Source of the DNA: JBFWVR01 sp050246635
Lineage (GTDB): Bacteria > Acidobacteriota > Vicinamibacteria > Vicinamibacterales > UBA2999
DNA length: 64,000 nucleotides
Direction: 5' to 3'
Assembly: GCA_050246635.1 (NCBI GenBank)
Contig: JBFWVR010000002.1
Span: 62,001-126,000 of the forward strand
Of this stretch, positions 54,142 through 63,663 are shown piece by piece; the first letter of the stretch is position 1; every line of letters starts with the position of its first letter. The translations under genes and the position numbers were made by a program. The notes beneath the pieces are model-generated. The model was given only the letters and a program-made list of their open reading frames with translations, made no database searches and was not told the DNA's origin.

Positions 54142-55340
54142 CCGATCAGGCCCTCCACGGCTCCGACGAGCGTGCCCGACTCCGCCGGATGCGACCACCG
54201 CCACCGGGTGCGCGCGGCCGCGAGCGCTTCGCGCCGGGCGGTCGCAAGCGCGTCACGGTCCTGGTGCCATCGCCGGAACGCGGCCGTGAGCGCGGACCGA
54301 TCACCCGGCGGCACGACCGCCGCCGCCGTGCCAAGCGTGTCGGTCACCGGCCGCTGCCCGACCGTGTCGCTCACCGCAACCGCAAGTCCCGCGGCAAGGT
54401 AGACGAAGAGCTTGTTCGGGATGCACAGCGCCCGATGTGGGATGTCAGCCCGCTCGAGCGACAGGCCGACGTGGTGCGGCGCCGCCAGGGCGACCATCGC
54501 GTCCGGTGGACCAGGAGGCGAGACCACGATCGTCGTGCCCCGGCTCGCGCGGCCTCTCAGCCGCGCCGTGAACCCGTCGTCACGGCCACGGAGGTGGAGG
54601 GTCGCGGGGATGTCGGCGTCGGCAAGCGCGTCCACGGCGTCTTCGAGGCCCCGTCCGGAACCGATTGTCTGGCTGAACCAGTACAGGCTGAGGGGCCCCG
54701 CCGGCGTGTCGAGCGGGACCGTGGTGTCGAGCGGTTCGAAGACGTTGTCGATCACGAGTGGCCGGATGCCGCAGGTGTCCTCGCAGTAGCCGGCGATCGC
54801 GGGGCTCGCGGCCGTCACGAGGCGGGCGCCCGGGACGACCCGCCGCTCGATCGCGGAGATCCAGCCGGACACACGCCGATCGCCGTACTCCAGCGGCTCC
54901 AGCCCATGCGCGTCCTCGAGATCCACGGCATACGGGCAGCCGAGCTGCGCCCCGGCATCGGCGGCCGCCGCGAGCCCGCCCACGGACCCACCGTAGACGA
55001 GATCCGCGGGCTCGCGCGCCGCGGCGCGCACGAGATCGAGATACAGGCGGTTGACGGCCAGCGCCACGGCCACCTCAGGCGCGCCGTCACGCGCGATCAA
55101 CCGGGCCCAGCGCTGGGCGATACCGCTGGCCACCCGCCGCGGGCCGCGGCCGAACTCGATCGGCGTGAGGTGCCAGGTCCGCCGCGCCATCAGATCCGCG
55201 TCAGCCTCGCGCGCCCAGTCGAGATGCTGGCCGGCGACGACGCGCACCACGTGCCCCGCGGCCGTGAGCGCATCAGCCGCCTTGACCATGCGCGGGCAGT
55301 TCGACACGTGCCCGGCGGAGATGATGGTGATTCGCGCCAT
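54138..55340 (-). CDS. GT4-like glycosyltransferase
   Basis: 400 residues from the ATG at 55340. The N-terminal half starts ARITIISAGHVSNCPRMVKAADALTAAGH and contains VDLEDAHGLEPLEYGDRR near residue 140; the donor half has LYWFSQTIGSGRGLEDAVDALADA and ALCIPNKLFVYLAAGLAVAVSD. The first 27 codons coincide with the 127-bp segment copied into the gap artefact at 13.7 kb. Overlaps the stop of the next GT gene (ATGA). Confidence 0.85.
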   Translation of the reverse strand: MARITIISAGHVSNCPRMVKAADALTAAGHVVRVVAGQHLDWAREADADLMARRTWHLTPIEFGRGPRRVASGIAQRWARLIARDGAPEVAVALAVNRLYLDLVRAAAREPADLVYGGSVGGLAAAADAGAQLGCPYAVDLEDAHGLEPLEYGDRRVSGWISAIERRVVPGARLVTAASPAIAGYCEDTCGIRPLVIDNVFEPLDTTVPLDTPAGPLSLYWFSQTIGSGRGLEDAVDALADADIPATLHLRGRDDGFTARLRGRASRGTTIVVSPPGPPDAMVALAAPHHVGLSLERADIPHRALCIPNKLFVYLAAGLAVAVSDTVGQRPVTDTLGTAAAVVPPGDRSALTAAFRRWHQDRDALATARREALAAARTRWRWSHPAESGTLVGAVEGLIG

Positions 55341-55377
55341 CAGCCGGCCATCACCCGGCGGTAGAGCGCCTCGAGCC
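55251..55377. repeat. 127-bp segment duplicated at 13728-13854
   Basis: Exact 127-bp copy, spanning the junction of two GT genes, that reappears beside the N gap 41 kb away. Here the reading frames are intact, so this is the authentic location and the other copy is the artefact. Confidence 0.9.
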
Positions 55378-56470
55378 GGTCCACCTCCACGCGCACGTCG
55401 TGATGCGCGCGCACGTGGGCGGATGAGGACGCCGTGCGCGTGCGCACCGCGTCGACGATCGCCGCGGCCAGGGCCGGCACATCGTGCTCCCCGCACAGCC
55501 AGATGCCCGGCCCACCCCCACCGGTGACGAACGGGATGTCGTCGTGACGCGTGGTGACGATCGGCGTGCCGATGGCCTGGGCCTCGATCAGGATCGTCGG
55601 CGCCCCGCCTTCAGCGTCGCCGTCGGCCGCCACGGCGCTCGGGTGCACGAGCACGCTGGCGCGGCTGAGCGCCCCGACCACATCCGCATATGGGCGAAGC
55701 CCTTCGAACCGCACGACGTCCGCCAGGTGGAGATCGGCCGCCAGTCGCGTGGCCGCCTCCCGCTCGGGGCCGTCGCCGATCACCCGGAACACGAGGTCCG
55801 GCACGTCGACCCGCGCCCGGGCAACCGCGCGCAACGCGTCCGCCAGGCCCTTCTTCTCCACGAAGCGGCCCACGAAGAGCGCGGTCGGGCGATCGGGCGC
55901 GGTCCACGTCGGCAGTGCCTGCACATCGACCGCCACGGGCTGCACGAACGTGCGGTCTTCCGGCGCGCCGAGCGCCAGCAGCCGCGCGCGCATGGCGGGC
56001 CCTTCCGCCAGGACCGCGGAGGCTGCCGTGAAGAGCTCCGCGTAGCGCGCGCGCCAGCGCGGGTCGCGGCCGAGCACGGCCGCGTCGTATCCGTAGAAGC
56101 TGGTCACGAGCGGCGGCCCCCCTGTGGCGAGCGCGGGCAGCACCGAGACCGCCACCTGGCCGAAGTGCGCGTGCAGCACATCGGGCTGCCACGCCGTGAC
56201 GGCGCGCGCCACGCCGCGGTGCCAGAGCGAGCGCCCGGTCACGCGCAGCAGGGTCTTCGAGATCCAGTGCGCGGACGCGCGACGCGACAACGGGTCGTCG
56301 ACGACCGTCACCCGTTCGAACGGAAACCGGTCGGCGTTCGCGCGCGTGCGGCAGACCACCGCGGCGTCGAACGCCCGGTGGCCCACGACGTACCGATACA
56401 CGAACGTCTCGCTGGTCGCCCCGAACGTGTCGACCACGTGCAGCACGCGGGGCCGGCGCTCAGACGACAT
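55340..56470 (-). CDS. GT4 glycosyltransferase
   Basis: 376 residues from the ATG at 56470. RVLHVVDTFGATSETFVYRYVVGH opens the acceptor half. VTSFYGYDAAVLGRDPRWRARYAELF is followed by TALFVGRFVEKKGLADALRAVA and DAEGGAPTILIEAQAIGTPIVTTRHDDIPF. This arrangement matches GTs of capsule and colanic-acid type loci (WcaL-like). Overlaps the oxidoreductase gene by 11 bp. Confidence 0.9.
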   Translation of the reverse strand: MSSERRPRVLHVVDTFGATSETFVYRYVVGHRAFDAAVVCRTRANADRFPFERVTVVDDPLSRRASAHWISKTLLRVTGRSLWHRGVARAVTAWQPDVLHAHFGQVAVSVLPALATGGPPLVTSFYGYDAAVLGRDPRWRARYAELFTAASAVLAEGPAMRARLLALGAPEDRTFVQPVAVDVQALPTWTAPDRPTALFVGRFVEKKGLADALRAVARARVDVPDLVFRVIGDGPEREAATRLAADLHLADVVRFEGLRPYADVVGALSRASVLVHPSAVAADGDAEGGAPTILIEAQAIGTPIVTTRHDDIPFVTGGGGPGIWLCGEHDVPALAAAIVDAVRTRTASSSAHVRAHHDVRVEVDRLEALYRRVMAG

Positions 56471-57620
56471 CGCGGAGGCGTGGGACCGCGACGATGCGGC
56501 CGGTACGGTAGGCGTCGACGCCGGCCAGGCATGCGAGCACCGTCTGCGCGGACTCCTCGACCGAACAGAGGGGCGGGCGGCCGTCGCGGACGGCGCCCAC
56601 GAAGTCCTCGAGGGCCCGCACGCAGGCGAGCGAGTGCTCGTACGTCCGCAGCGGGTAGTTCCGCGCGCCGTACTCCGCGTTCGGGCGGCGGGCCAGCCAG
56701 CGCAGGGCGCGGAACCCGAGACCTGCGGCACGTGCCGGGATCGACACGCGGAGCTGGCGGGCGCGCGAGACGAGTCCCGGCGCGCCGGCGCGTGGGAGCA
56801 GCTCCGGCTGGATCAGCATCGGCTCGTGCAGCACCCGCCCCCATTGCCCGCCGCGCGTGAACAACACGTTGTTGTCGATGGCGCCGTCCGTGCCCTGCGC
56901 ACGCACGGAATGGTCCTGCGGACCGCCGGATCCAAAGGCGACGACGACCTTGCCCAGGATCCCGGACGCGAAGCGGCAGAGCACCACGTTCAGGTCCGAC
57001 TCCGGATACTCGGGAAACGCCCGATGGTTGGCCATCGCCACGACCTGCACGATTTCGTCGTCCGCCAGCCAGCGCAGGAGGTCGATGAAATGGCAGCCGC
57101 TGTAGACGAGCGGCGTCGCGTTGTCCTCCGCGCGCCACGGGTGGTTCACGAACGCGCGTGCGCGCAGGTCGTGCACGTAGTAGCCCTCGAGGTACGACAG
57201 CGTGCCGAGCTCCCCGGCTTGAATCGCCTCACGCACCGCGACGTGCAGGGGCACGAATCGCATCTGGTGGACCACCGCCAGGACGCCTCGGCTGGCGCGC
57301 GCCGCGCGCACGATCGCGCGCACGCCCTCGACCGAGTCGGTGAGGGGCTTCTCGCAGACCGTGTGCAGGCCACGCTCCAGGGCCTCGACGAGGTACGCCG
57401 CATGGTCCGCGTCGGGCGCGCAGACCGACACCGCATCGAGGCCGTCCCAGAAGCGGCCGAGGTCGTCGACCACCGCCAGGCCTGCCGCGACGGCACGGGC
57501 ACGGCCCGCGGGGTCGGGATCGAAGACACGCACCACGGCACAGCCGGGGATGCAGCCGAAGTACTTCACGTGCGCCTGGCCGGCGCCGCCGAAGCCGATG
57601 ATGCCGATCCGCAGGATCAC
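56460..57620 (-). CDS. Gfo/Idh/MocA-family oxidoreductase
   Basis: 386 residues from the GTG at 57620 (GGAAGG about 6 nt upstream). Rossmann motif IGIIGFGGAGQAH at residues 5-17, the family EKPL motif (HTVCEKPLTDS near residue 93), and a C-terminal alpha/beta domain with GCHFIDLLRWLADDEI, where His may be catalytic. It probably oxidises or reduces a nucleotide sugar to make an unusual donor for the neighbouring GTs. Substrate inferred from context only. Confidence 0.87.
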   Translation of the reverse strand: MILRIGIIGFGGAGQAHVKYFGCIPGCAVVRVFDPDPAGRARAVAAGLAVVDDLGRFWDGLDAVSVCAPDADHAAYLVEALERGLHTVCEKPLTDSVEGVRAIVRAARASRGVLAVVHQMRFVPLHVAVREAIQAGELGTLSYLEGYYVHDLRARAFVNHPWRAEDNATPLVYSGCHFIDLLRWLADDEIVQVVAMANHRAFPEYPESDLNVVLCRFASGILGKVVVAFGSGGPQDHSVRAQGTDGAIDNNVLFTRGGQWGRVLHEPMLIQPELLPRAGAPGLVSRARQLRVSIPARAAGLGFRALRWLARRPNAEYGARNYPLRTYEHSLACVRALEDFVGAVRDGRPPLCSVEESAQTVLACLAGVDAYRTGRIVAVPRLRDVV

Positions 57621-58528
57621 GTGTCCTTCCGTGCGAGGAGGCTGAACACCGAGAAATAGGGCCCGCGCCACGTCCAGGTCGCCGGGTCGGCGATGCGCCG
57701 TGGATCGAACTGGTCCGGGCCGTCGAGCCGTGCGCCCATCCCGGGCAGGCGGTCGTGGAACAGCGCGCGGACCGAGTCGATCGGCCACGCGCCGGCCAGC
57801 GCGGGGCCGTCGGTGAAGTAGTACGCGTCGCGCCAGGCGTCGGTCGTCGCGCGCGTGAAGTCGCAGCACTCCGAAGTGATGTAGACGCGGCCTCCGGGCC
57901 GCGCGACGCGCAGCATCTCGTCAACGCTCCGTGACACGCGGCGCGCCTGCTCGTCGGGGGGCACCCACGTACGGGCCGGCAGCTCGGTGTCGAGATGCTC
58001 CAGCACCGACAGGCTCGTGACGAGGTCGAACGTGCCGGCCGCGAAGGGCAGCTCGAGCATCGAGCCCGCCACGTCATACACGGCGGTGGCAGCGGCCCCG
58101 GCCAGCCAGCGGTCGATCCGCCCCTGCCAGCCGACGATGCGGGCTTCGGCCGGCACCGGCAGGTCGAAGGTCGTCACGATGGCGCCACGCGACGCCATCC
58201 AGCGCGGGAGCGTGCTGCGCCCGGAGCCGACGTCCAGCACCCGCAGCCCCCGCCAGTCGGGCACGGCCGCGAGCAGCTCGCCGTACTCGAAGACGATCTG
58301 CCCTTCCAGCCTGGGGTCCTGGAGGGTCATGTTCAGGTACAGGTCGAAGGCCTCGAGCGGCCGCACCACGGGCCTCAACCGGAGGACTGCGTCCCGGTCG
58401 AACAGCCGGCTGCCACCCGGTACGGCTGGCCCTGCGCGGTGCCCGCTCGCGCGCGCGGCGGCCAGGCGCGTGGCAGCGCGGCCCAGCTGCGCGGCGCGCC
58501 GCATCCGGTCGCGGGTCCGTGTCAGCAC
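57617..58528 (-). CDS. Class I SAM-dependent methyltransferase
   Basis: 303 residues from the GTG at 58528, which overlaps the end of the upstream methyltransferase gene; an ATG at 58504 is an alternative start. The SAM motif I is LRVLDVGSGRSTLPRW near residue 85, with DLVTSLSVLEHLD and GGRVYITSECCDF following. The N-terminal 80 residues are Arg-rich and variable. Probably methylates a sugar of the polysaccharide or a carrier-linked intermediate. Confidence 0.8.
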   Translation of the reverse strand: MLTRTRDRMRRAAQLGRAATRLAAARASGHRAGPAVPGGSRLFDRDAVLRLRPVVRPLEAFDLYLNMTLQDPRLEGQIVFEYGELLAAVPDWRGLRVLDVGSGRSTLPRWMASRGAIVTTFDLPVPAEARIVGWQGRIDRWLAGAAATAVYDVAGSMLELPFAAGTFDLVTSLSVLEHLDTELPARTWVPPDEQARRVSRSVDEMLRVARPGGRVYITSECCDFTRATTDAWRDAYYFTDGPALAGAWPIDSVRALFHDRLPGMGARLDGPDQFDPRRIADPATWTWRGPYFSVFSLLARKDT

Positions 58529-59337
58529 GGAGCGGCGGCCAGCGTCAGGAGCCGCATGCGGGAGTCGTGTCCCGTCGGCACCCGCGGCAGCCGCAGGCGC
58601 AGGGCCACCCGGTCCAGCGCATACAGCAGCATCGAGGGCGCCCGGTGGAAGACGGGCCGCGTGACCGACCAGGATGGCCCACGATCGGGTAACCAGTAGT
58701 ACATGGGCGCCTCGCGCGTGATGGCAAGTCCCGCCCGATCCAGCATCGTGGTGAAGCGCCGACGCGAACGGAACCGGAGGTACCCGCCCCGTTCGGTCGT
58801 GCGTTCCGGCAACGCGGCGGTGACGAGCGCGTGGCCACCCGGCGCCAGCAGTCGGCGGAAGTTGGCAAGCGCAGCCTCGACGAGCGCGTCGTCCAGGATG
58901 AGGTGGAAGACCTCGAGCGACTGGATGACGTCGAAGCGTCCCCCGTCCGCCGGCTGCCAGCGTGAGAGTTCGCCGTGGACGAACGTGCCCGCCGGGCGCG
59001 TCGCCGCGAGGTGGGCGACGGCCCTCGCCGAGACGTCCAGCCCCGTATACGCCGCCAGCGGGTATCGACGCGTGTAGAAATCCGCGAAGTATCCCTGCCC
59101 GCAGCCGGCGTCGAGCACGGCGAACGGCACATCCTGCCGCACACCGATTGCCGAGAGCGCCCCCTCGACGGCGGCCGCCTTGCAGCGGTAGATGAGGGTG
59201 TTGTGCGTGTCGCCGGCGCCTGCCCAACCGGACTCCGACAGCGAGAAGGTCTGGTACCGCTGTTCCCAGAAGGCCTCGAGCCGGGACACCTCGTCTCCCG
59301 GGGGCTGGGGATTGATCGGCGGCCGTTGGGTGCTCAC
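58522..59337 (-). CDS. Class I SAM-dependent methyltransferase
   Basis: 271 residues from the GTG at 59337. Motif I FAVLDAGCGQGYFADFY lies near residue 75, then FDVIQSLEVFHLILDD and LLAPGGHALVTAALPE. It is a Ubi/COQ5-like methyltransferase fold without extra domains. It sits between a second methyltransferase and a GT2 gene with 4-bp overlaps; a sugar or lipid-linked sugar is the likely substrate. Confidence 0.85.
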   Translation of the reverse strand: MSTQRPPINPQPPGDEVSRLEAFWEQRYQTFSLSESGWAGAGDTHNTLIYRCKAAAVEGALSAIGVRQDVPFAVLDAGCGQGYFADFYTRRYPLAAYTGLDVSARAVAHLAATRPAGTFVHGELSRWQPADGGRFDVIQSLEVFHLILDDALVEAALANFRRLLAPGGHALVTAALPERTTERGGYLRFRSRRRFTTMLDRAGLAITREAPMYYWLPDRGPSWSVTRPVFHRAPSMLLYALDRVALRLRLPRVPTGHDSRMRLLTLAAAPC

Positions 59338-60242
59338 GCCATGCCTGCCGGCACGCCGGCTCCAGCGGATCGCCTCGGGCGCCGCAGGTACCGCACGACG
59401 TCGAGCAGCGACAGCCCACTGTGGCGCCAGACCGCGTGCGCCAGGGCGAAGCGGCCGGCCCTGAGGTGCCGCCACGAGCCGCGCACCACGATCCACGTCC
59501 AGTTCCGGCGCGCCACCAGCCGGTCGTCCGGACCGAGGGGACAATCGGGAACGCTCAGCGCGAGCCAGCCCTCGAGCGACACACGCGCCTTGTCGGCCTG
59601 GTCCGTCTCGCGGACAGATTCCTGATCAGGGTGCACCCGCCAATGGAACAGATCGCCGGGAACGAGCAGTACCGATACCTGGCGACAGGCGCGCACCCAG
59701 AACACGTAGTCCGAGGCAGCCCCGACCTCGGGGAAGCCACCCAGCGTCCTGAAGACGTCCGTGCGGAAGAGGGCTGCCGCAGGTCCCAGGTGGAAGAGAC
59801 CGGAGCCGAGGTATTCACGCTGGTAAGCCTGCTCCGGCGTCAGCAGCATCGGGCACGGGCCGCCCGGCCAGGCGCCCGACGCCGACAGCGCGAATCCGGC
59901 GGACGGCTCCGCATCGAGCATGCCGTGCATCACCGACAGGCAGTGCGGGTACATCACGTCGTCCGAGTCGTGGTACTTCAGGTAACGGCCGCGCGCGAAG
60001 GTCGCGGCATGGTTGCGGTTCGGATAGTCGCCCAGGTTTGCCGGGTTGCGCACGACCCGGACGCGCGGGTCCTGCGCGGCGTACGCCTCCGCGATTTCCA
60101 CCGTGCGATCCGAACTGCCGTCGTCACAGACGATCAACTCGAGGTCGTCGAATGTCTGTGCGAGCACACTCTCGATGGCCCCGGCGATATAGCGCTCGCG
60201 GTTGTGGGCCGTCATGACCACGCTGACCGCCGGCGCGCTCAC
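59334..60242 (-). CDS. GT2 glycosyltransferase
   Basis: 302 residues with a GT-A fold, the only complete GT2 in the operon. VSVVMTAHNRERYIAGAIESVLAQTF opens the nucleotide-binding domain, LIVCDDGSSDRT holds the first acidic motif, and KYHDSDDVMYP is the metal-binding DxD region near residue 92. GTG start overlapping the stop of the upstream GT4 gene. Adds one sugar of the repeat unit. Confidence 0.92.
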   Translation of the reverse strand: MSAPAVSVVMTAHNRERYIAGAIESVLAQTFDDLELIVCDDGSSDRTVEIAEAYAAQDPRVRVVRNPANLGDYPNRNHAATFARGRYLKYHDSDDVMYPHCLSVMHGMLDAEPSAGFALSASGAWPGGPCPMLLTPEQAYQREYLGSGLFHLGPAAALFRTDVFRTLGGFPEVGAASDYVFWVRACRQVSVLLVPGDLFHWRVHPDQESVRETDQADKARVSLEGWLALSVPDCPLGPDDRLVARRNWTWIVVRGSWRHLRAGRFALAHAVWRHSGLSLLDVVRYLRRPRRSAGAGVPAGMA

Positions 60243-61588
60243 GAGGTCGCTCCCGGCTCCCCGAGGAGCGTTCCATAGAGGCCCAGGTAGTCTGCGGCCA
60301 CGTCGTCCATCGTGCGCACGGGCCGGATGCCGGCGCGCCAGCGTGACACGATCGAGGGATCGCGGCCCACCTCCGTCAGCGCCGCCGTCAACGCCGGCAC
60401 GTCGCCCGGCGGCACGAGGCGTCCCTCCACGCCGTCGAGCACGCTCTCCGGGAACGCGCCGAACGCGCTGCCGATCACCGGCGTGCCCGCCGCGCGGGCT
60501 TCCAGCGCAATCGTCGGGCCATTCTCGGCCCAGAGGGAGGGACAGCAGAGCACGTCGATCTCGCGCAGTACGCCTGGCACGTCCGCCGCCTCCACGCCGG
60601 GACGGAACCGCACGCGTGAATCACCGGCGAGTCGCGCTTCGACGCTTCGCCGAACGGCCTGTTCGGCAGCGGCAGCCGCCGGTCCGACGAACACGAACTG
60701 CAGTGGGAGGTCGGGCGGCACGCGGCGGATCGCCTCGACGAGCGGGTCGAGCCCCTTCTCCCAGCCGTAGCGTCCCACGTAACCCACGACGGTGCCGGTT
60801 CGCGCACCGGGCCGTCCGGAGGCTCGTGACGCGACGGGAGGCTGGCTGACGCCGAGGCGATTGACGGCCAGCCGCTCCGCAGGCGCGCCATTGGCGATCA
60901 ACACGGAACGCGCCCACTCGCTCAGCAGGACGAAGCGATCGACCACCTCGAGCAGGTGTTGCTCGCGGATGGCGCGACGCGCGATCAGCGCCGGCGTCGC
61001 GAGGAGGGCGCCCGGCGCACCAGGCCAGCCCAGCGCCCGGCGTGACAACGCGTCCGGAACGCAGGCCGCCGCCGCCCGCGCCAGCCGCCGTGGCGCCCCG
61101 TGCGCGTGCCAGACGCACGCCGTGCAGAGATCGATGCGACGAATCCCGTCGCAGGCCTCGGTCCCCCAGCGCATGAGGTGCCCCCGGGCACAGACGTACC
61201 CCAGGTCCGGCAGGTGGTTCGTCACGACCAGCGCGCGGCAGTGAGGCCTGGCCCGTTCGATCTCCGCAAGGCCGAGCCCCGTGACCAGGCTGTGCACGTG
61301 CAGGACATCGGGACGCTGGTCCTGGATCCACCGGTCCAGGTGTCCGGTGCCGCGAGCCCGCGCGTCGCCGCGCGCCTCGTCCCGGGTCGGCGCAACCGGC
61401 ACGGGATACCGGAACACCGGCGTCCCGTCGCGTTCGCCGTGACGCGGCATGCCGAGTCCCGCGAGCGGCGCCGTCACGGACACGTCGTGTCCCTGAGCCC
61501 GGTAACGGCGCGCGAGTGCGGCGACGTACACCTCGGTGCCGCCCACCGACTCGGGGAAGTACCAGCCGAGCGCGAGGACGATCCGCAT
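60239..61588 (-). CDS. GT4 glycosyltransferase with a Cys-containing insert
   Basis: 449 residues, longer than most GT4s here. RIVLALGWYFPESVGGTEVYVAALARRY starts the acceptor half. Residues about 130-165 are an insert with HLPDLGYVCARGHLMRWGTEACDGIRRIDLCTACVWH, four cysteines that could bind a metal; such inserts occur in some GT4 branches. The donor half has GYVGRYGWEKGLDPLVEAIRRV and ENGPTIALEARAAGTPVIGSAFGAFPE. Three bases separate it from the next gene upstream. Confidence 0.9.
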   Translation of the reverse strand: MRIVLALGWYFPESVGGTEVYVAALARRYRAQGHDVSVTAPLAGLGMPRHGERDGTPVFRYPVPVAPTRDEARGDARARGTGHLDRWIQDQRPDVLHVHSLVTGLGLAEIERARPHCRALVVTNHLPDLGYVCARGHLMRWGTEACDGIRRIDLCTACVWHAHGAPRRLARAAAACVPDALSRRALGWPGAPGALLATPALIARRAIREQHLLEVVDRFVLLSEWARSVLIANGAPAERLAVNRLGVSQPPVASRASGRPGARTGTVVGYVGRYGWEKGLDPLVEAIRRVPPDLPLQFVFVGPAAAAAEQAVRRSVEARLAGDSRVRFRPGVEAADVPGVLREIDVLCCPSLWAENGPTIALEARAAGTPVIGSAFGAFPESVLDGVEGRLVPPGDVPALTAALTEVGRDPSIVSRWRAGIRPVRTMDDVAADYLGLYGTLLGEPGATS

Positions 61589-61591
61589 CGG

Positions 61592-62770
61592 TCAGCGAAG
61601 GGCCCTTAGGCCCGTGCGCACCGCGCGGACCATGCCGTTCGGCAGCCACGGACGATCCAGCCGGCTGCCGTACGGCAGGACCAGCCCTGACGGGCGGGGC
61701 CGTCGCAGCGTGCGCCACGACGCGAACAGCGCCTGGTACGCGGCCGTGTTGGTGACGACGTCGAACCGGCTGGCGACGTGGGCACGCACGGCCGCGCTCA
61801 GCTGCTCCACCAGCCGCCGGTCGGCCGCCAGCCGGCGAAGCGCGTCGGCGAAACCGGCGACGTCACCGACCGGGATGCGATAGCCGGTGGCCCCGTCCTC
61901 GACGACCTCCGGGATACCACTCGGCAGGTCGCTGACCACGGGCACGACGCCCGCGGCGCCGGCCTCGAGCAGCGCCACCGGCAGCGCCTCGAACCGCGCC
62001 GGGAGCACGAAGACATCGTGCGTGGCGTACAGGCGCCGAACGGCATCGATCGGTGCCGGCGTGCTCCACGTCACGTGCGCTGTGTCCGGCCAGGCGGCGC
62101 GCAGCTGTTCGCGCGCAGGGCCGTCGCCGTGGATCGTCCACCGGACCTCGACGCCAGACGCCCGCAGGAGCCGATCCATCTCGGGCAGCTCGAGCACGCC
62201 TTTGTCGTGGTGGAGGCGCCCGAGGTACAGGACGCGCAGGGGGCCCGCCGCCGGGGTGCGGGGGGCCGGCGGAATCGGCACGCCGTACCGCATGAGGTGG
62301 ATGTCCTGCTGGCGGTGTGGCAGCAGGGCACGCAGGCGCTCGTCGACCTGCCGTGTGTAGGTCACGAACGCATCGATGACGGGCTCGTGCATCGTCGCGA
62401 GGTTGTAGTAGTAGTCGAAGTCCCCGTGCACCATCTGCACCACGGCGCGCCCCGTGTCGTGCCAGTGTGCGAGGGCCAGCTCGAGCCAGCCGTTCGCGAA
62501 GAGCACGCCGGGGTCCGGGCCGATGGCGCGCTCGAGCCGGCGCAACACGGCGTAGACGTTCTCGAGCGGCAACCGGTGCTCGACGATGAACTCCCGGTCC
62601 GCGCCGGTCGCCTCGGCGGCGCGGGTATCCTCGTCATTCAGGTTCGCGGTACGGATCGCGTCGTAGCGGAACCCGTCGGGCCGCCGCGCCCGCAGCAGGT
62701 CCTGCACGAACGAGAACACGCCGCCGAGCTTGTCGGGAAGCACGCACGCGACCGAGGCGCCTCCGATCAC
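61592..62770 (-). CDS. GT4 glycosyltransferase
   Basis: 392 residues. The acceptor half begins VACVLPDKLGGVFSFVQDLL; the donor half has LRVLYLGRLHHDKGVLELPEMDRLL near residue 195 and LPARFEALPVALLEAGAAGVVPVVSDLPSGIPE. GTG start overlapping the epimerase stop by 4 bp. Donor sugar unknown. Confidence 0.9.
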   Translation of the reverse strand: MIGGASVACVLPDKLGGVFSFVQDLLRARRPDGFRYDAIRTANLNDEDTRAAEATGADREFIVEHRLPLENVYAVLRRLERAIGPDPGVLFANGWLELALAHWHDTGRAVVQMVHGDFDYYYNLATMHEPVIDAFVTYTRQVDERLRALLPHRQQDIHLMRYGVPIPPAPRTPAAGPLRVLYLGRLHHDKGVLELPEMDRLLRASGVEVRWTIHGDGPAREQLRAAWPDTAHVTWSTPAPIDAVRRLYATHDVFVLPARFEALPVALLEAGAAGVVPVVSDLPSGIPEVVEDGATGYRIPVGDVAGFADALRRLAADRRLVEQLSAAVRAHVASRFDVVTNTAAYQALFASWRTLRRPRPSGLVLPYGSRLDRPWLPNGMVRAVRTGLRALR

Positions 62771-63663
62771 CGGGCCCCCAGCCAGGCAATCGTCCGCGTG
62801 AGCCCATCCTCGAGGCTGACCCGCGGCTCGAAGCCCAGGCGCCGCACCTTGGCGGGGTCCGCGTACCAGCGCGCGGTGTCGCCGGGGAAGGACTGCCCCG
62901 TCGGCGCGAGTCGCAGGTCGGGCCTCCCCATCAGGCGCGCAATCGTCGCGGCCAGGTCGAGCAGCCGCACGGGGATCCCCGAGGCCACGTGATAGTCCTC
63001 GCCCGGATCGCCCCGGCGCCCGACCGTCAGCAGCCCGTCCACGGCGTCATCGACGAAGAGGTAGTCTCGGACCTGCCTTCCATCGCCGAGGATCTCGAGC
63101 GCGTCGCCCGCCCGTTGCACCTTGCGAATCAGGTCGTGCACCGCCAGCCGGGTGAGCCCGGGACCGTAGACGCTGAACAGTCGCGCCACCCGCGCGTCGA
63201 CGCCGAACGCGCGGTGGTAGGCGAAGCAGTACGCCTCGCCCGCCACCTTCGCCGCGCCGTAGGGGGAGCTCGGGCGGACCCACGCACGCTCGGCCAGCGG
63301 GAGCGGCGCGGACGGGTCGAAGACCGACGCCGTGGACGGGAACACCACGCGCGCGCCCGTGTGGCGCGCCGTCTCGAGCACCTCGAAGACCGGGCGCATC
63401 GTGTTCTCGAAGTCCGCCCGCGGATCGGCCACGGACTGCGGCACGTTGGCGATGGCCGCAAGGTGATAGATCGTCGTCTCCGGCGTGGCGTACGGCTTCA
63501 GCACGCCCGGGCTGGAGACGTCCGCGACGACGTTCGTGGCCCCCGGGTGGGCGGCCGCATGGCGGTCGATGGCCACCACCGTGGCCCCGTCGGCGACCAG
63601 CCGCGGGACCAGGGCGCTCCCGATGAACCCGGCGGCGCCGGTGACGATGACGTGGTCGCTCAT
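62767..63663 (-). CDS. NAD-dependent epimerase/dehydratase (extended SDR)
   Basis: 298 residues. The NAD loop VTGAAGFIGSALV is at residues 7-19; the catalytic set is Ser in FPSTASVF and YGAAK near residue 142. RLFSVYGPG and GRQVRDYLFVDDAVDGLL follow, all typical of UDP- or GDP-sugar epimerases and dehydratases. It makes a sugar nucleotide for this operon. Overlaps the last gene of the window by 4 bp. Confidence 0.92.
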   Translation of the reverse strand: MSDHVIVTGAAGFIGSALVPRLVADGATVVAIDRHAAAHPGATNVVADVSSPGVLKPYATPETTIYHLAAIANVPQSVADPRADFENTMRPVFEVLETARHTGARVVFPSTASVFDPSAPLPLAERAWVRPSSPYGAAKVAGEAYCFAYHRAFGVDARVARLFSVYGPGLTRLAVHDLIRKVQRAGDALEILGDGRQVRDYLFVDDAVDGLLTVGRRGDPGEDYHVASGIPVRLLDLAATIARLMGRPDLRLAPTGQSFPGDTARWYADPAKVRRLGFEPRVSLEDGLTRTIAWLGAR